The notes beneath the pieces are model-generated. The model searched no databases. It was not told where the DNA came from and saw nothing but the letters and a program-made list of their open reading frames with translations. A DNA stretch of 37,622 nucleotides. It comes from an uncultured Sunxiuqinia sp. GTDB lineage: Bacteria; Bacteroidota; Bacteroidia; Bacteroidales; Prolixibacteraceae. The position numbers were made by a program, and so were the translations under genes. Location: the NCBI RefSeq assembly GCF_947495665.1, contig NZ_CANLZV010000024.1, positions 1 through 37,622 on the forward strand. The letters run 5' to 3'. Shown in pieces: positions 36,015 through 37,622 of this stretch; position 1 is the stretch's first letter, and every line of letters starts with the position of its first letter.

Positions 36015-37202
36015 TTACTCAAGAATTTCAGTAACCTGACCTGCACCTACAGTACGTCCACCTTCGCGGATAGCGAAACGAAGTCCTGTGTTCAAAGCAA
36101 CAGGGTAAATCAAGTTAACAGAGATAGTAACGTTATCACCTGGCATTACCATTTCACGTCCTTCTTCCAAAGTAATCTCACCTGTTACGTCAAGCGTACG
36201 CAAGTAGAATTGAGGACGGTATTTGTTGTGGAATGGTGTGTGACGACCACCTTCTTCTTTTTTCAATACGTAAACCTCAGCTTTGAATTTAGTGTGAGGA
36301 GTGATTGAACCTGGCTTAGCCAAGATTTGTCCACGCTTGATTTCTTTTTTGTCAACACCACGAAGCAACAAACCAACGTTGTCACCAGCTTGACCATCAT
36401 CCAAAATCTTACGGAACATTTCAACACCAGTACATACAGTCTTACGACCTTCAGCACCCAAACCAATCAACTGAAGTTCATCACCAGTGTGAACAACACC
36501 AGTTTCGATACGACCAGTAGCTACAGTACCACGACCAGTGATCGAGAATACGTCCTCTACAGGCATCAAGAAAGGTTTGTCAATATCACGTGGAGGAAGT
36601 GGAATCCAAGTATCACAAGCTTCCATCAATTCCATGATTTTTTCTTCCCACTCTGGCTCACCGTTCAATGCACCAAGAGCAGAACCTTGAATTACAGGAG
36701 CGTTGTCACCGTCAAATTCGTAGAAGTCTAACAATTCGCGGATTTCCATTTCAACAAGCTCTAACAATTCTGGGTCTTCCACCATGTCAACTTTGTTCAT
36801 GAAAACAACCAATTTAGGTACGTTTACCTGACGAGCCAACAAGATGTGTTCGCGTGTTTGAGGCATAGGACCATCAGTAGCAGCTACTACAATGATAGCA
36901 CCGTCCATCTGAGCAGCACCAGTTACCATGTTTTTAACATAGTCGGCGTGACCAGGACAGTCAACGTGTGCGTAGTGACGCGTAGCAGTCTGATATTCTA
37001 CGTGAGATGTATTAATTGTAATCCCGCGTTCTTTTTCCTCAGGTGCACTGTCGATTGAATCAAATGATTTTACTTCAGAAAAACCTTTTTTTGCTAATAC
37101 TGTTGTAATAGCAGCTGTCAGGGTTGTTTTTCCATGGTCAACGTGGCCAATAGTACCAATGTTCACATGGTCTTTATCCCTATTAAAATGTTCTTTAGCC
37201 AT
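36015..37202 (-). CDS. tuf: Elongation factor Tu
   Basis: GTPase that delivers aminoacyl-tRNA to the ribosome. The 395 residues show the P loop [13 protein letters not shown], the switch region [32 protein letters not shown] for guanine specificity, and the beta-barrel domains 2 and 3. The length is normal and no motif residue is missing. It lies 40 bp after tRNA-Thr in a tRNA-tuf transcription unit typical of the phylum. In reading order (minus strand) it is the first protein gene of the window's superoperon. Confidence 0.99.
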   Translation of the reverse strand: MAKEHFNRDKDHVNIGTIGHVDHGKTTLTAAITTVLAKKGFSEVKSFDSIDSAPEEKERGITINTSHVEYQTATRHYAHVDCPGHADYVKNMVTGAAQMDGAIIVVAATDGPMPQTREHILLARQVNVPKLVVFMNKVDMVEDPELLELVEMEIRELLDFYEFDGDNAPVIQGSALGALNGEPEWEEKIMELMEACDTWIPLPPRDIDKPFLMPVEDVFSITGRGTVATGRIETGVVHTGDELQLIGLGAEGRKTVCTGVEMFRKILDDGQAGDNVGLLLRGVDKKEIKRGQILAKPGSITPHTKFKAEVYVLKKEEGGRHTPFHNKYRPQFYLRTLDVTGEITLEEGREMVMPGDNVTISVNLIYPVALNTGLRFAIREGGRTVGAGQVTEILE

Positions 37203-37242
37203 AACTCGTAATTATTAATTATCTTTCTATTTATTTATCTTG

Positions 37243-37314
<72 letters not shown>

Positions 37315-37392
37315 CTTTCGACTTCTAATTTTTAGTTGTTGACTGAAATTCTCAATCTTTCTCCTTCAATTATCCATCTCGATTTTGTATTG

Positions 37393-37465
37393 AGCGGGAG
37401 ACGGGATTCAAACCCGCGACCCTTAGCTTGGAAGGCTAATGCTCTATCAGCTGAGCTACTCCCGC
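37393..37465 (-). tRNA. tRNA-Gly (TCC)
   Basis: A complete 73-nt cloverleaf: acceptor GCGGGAG/CTCCCGC, D arm GCTC/GAGC, anticodon arm TTAGC-CTTCCAA-GCTAA with anticodon TCC, and T arm GCGGG-TTTGAAT-CCCGT with one G.U pair. CCA is not encoded. Confidence 0.97.
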
Positions 37466-37547
37466 AATACCCGGCAAATTTCCTATTCTTCGAATTCAAT
37501 TCCAAATATAGAGAAGTGTTTTTTCAAAGAAAATTCAAAATCCGATG

Positions 37548-37622
37548 TGGGGAGAGCAGGATTCGAACCTACGAAGTCATAAGACAGCAGATTTACAGTC
37601 TGCCCCAGTTGGCCACTTTGGT
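37548..37622 (-). tRNA. tRNA-Tyr (GTA), cut by the window edge
   Basis: The 3' acceptor strand TCTCCCC with discriminator A, the T arm GTAGG-TTCGAAT-CCTGC, a long class II variable arm and the anticodon loop CTGTAAA (anticodon GTA) are present. The 5' acceptor lies beyond the end of the window. Confidence 0.93.

Noticed and set aside
36327-36731. Plus-strand open frame of 134 codons inside tuf
   Set aside because: Serine/threonine-rich shadow frame opposite a highly conserved gene.

Overview
The window looks like the chromosome of a Bacteroidota bacterium, probably of the Marinilabiliales/Prolixibacteraceae type. The evidence is the order tRNA-Tyr, tRNA-Gly, tRNA-Thr, tuf, (tRNA-like), secE, nusG, rplKAJL, rpoBC, DUF3467; A-rich gene starts mostly without Shine-Dalgarno sequences; one TATATTTG promoter of the Bacteroidota type; and lineage-typical families (DUF6090, a Tat-exported Gfo/Idh/MocA protein, a TolB-like/TPR regulator). 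The genus assignment is inference. No phage, transposase, integrase or CRISPR array was seen.

Layout, left to right. (1) 1-5100: an envelope-associated coiled-coil protein converges on the operon etfB-etfA-acyl-CoA dehydrogenase (minus strand), a fatty-acid or acyl-CoA oxidation module. (2) 5654-7186: a secreted GH51 arabinofuranosidase standing alone. (3) 7256-9474: a translationally coupled pair, an XRE-cupin regulator and an AMP-forming acyl-CoA synthetase. (4) 9475-10961: a gene-poor stretch with a 21-bp degenerate tandem repeat, then an unrecognised helical protein. (5) 11055-17096: a membrane-bound AraC-type regulator with TolB-like and TPR domains faces a four-gene plus-strand cluster: an acyltransferase-ankyrin fusion, a DUF6090 protein, a 59-residue two-helix membrane protein and an MDR oxidoreductase. 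(6) 17199-20657: a sodium-pumping oxaloacetate decarboxylase operon (gamma, alpha, beta). (7) 21159-24337: a Tat-exported oxidoreductase, dodecin with an exceptionally strong Shine-Dalgarno sequence, and a eukaryotic-type citrate synthase behind a structured leader. (8) 24413-37622: the translation and transcription superoperon on the minus strand, from tRNA-Tyr to DUF3467.

The catabolic genes fit a heterotroph that degrades plant or algal polysaccharide, activates and oxidises acyl chains, and couples oxaloacetate/pyruvate metabolism to a sodium gradient. The points most worth a second look are a shrunken tRNA-like element where tRNA-Trp normally sits between tuf and secE, the dodecin Shine-Dalgarno sequence and the hairpins after it, the acyltransferase-ankyrin fusion with its facing membrane regulator, and the 21-bp repeats. 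I see no defence system or other clearly new multi-gene machine; most of the window is ordinary core genome.
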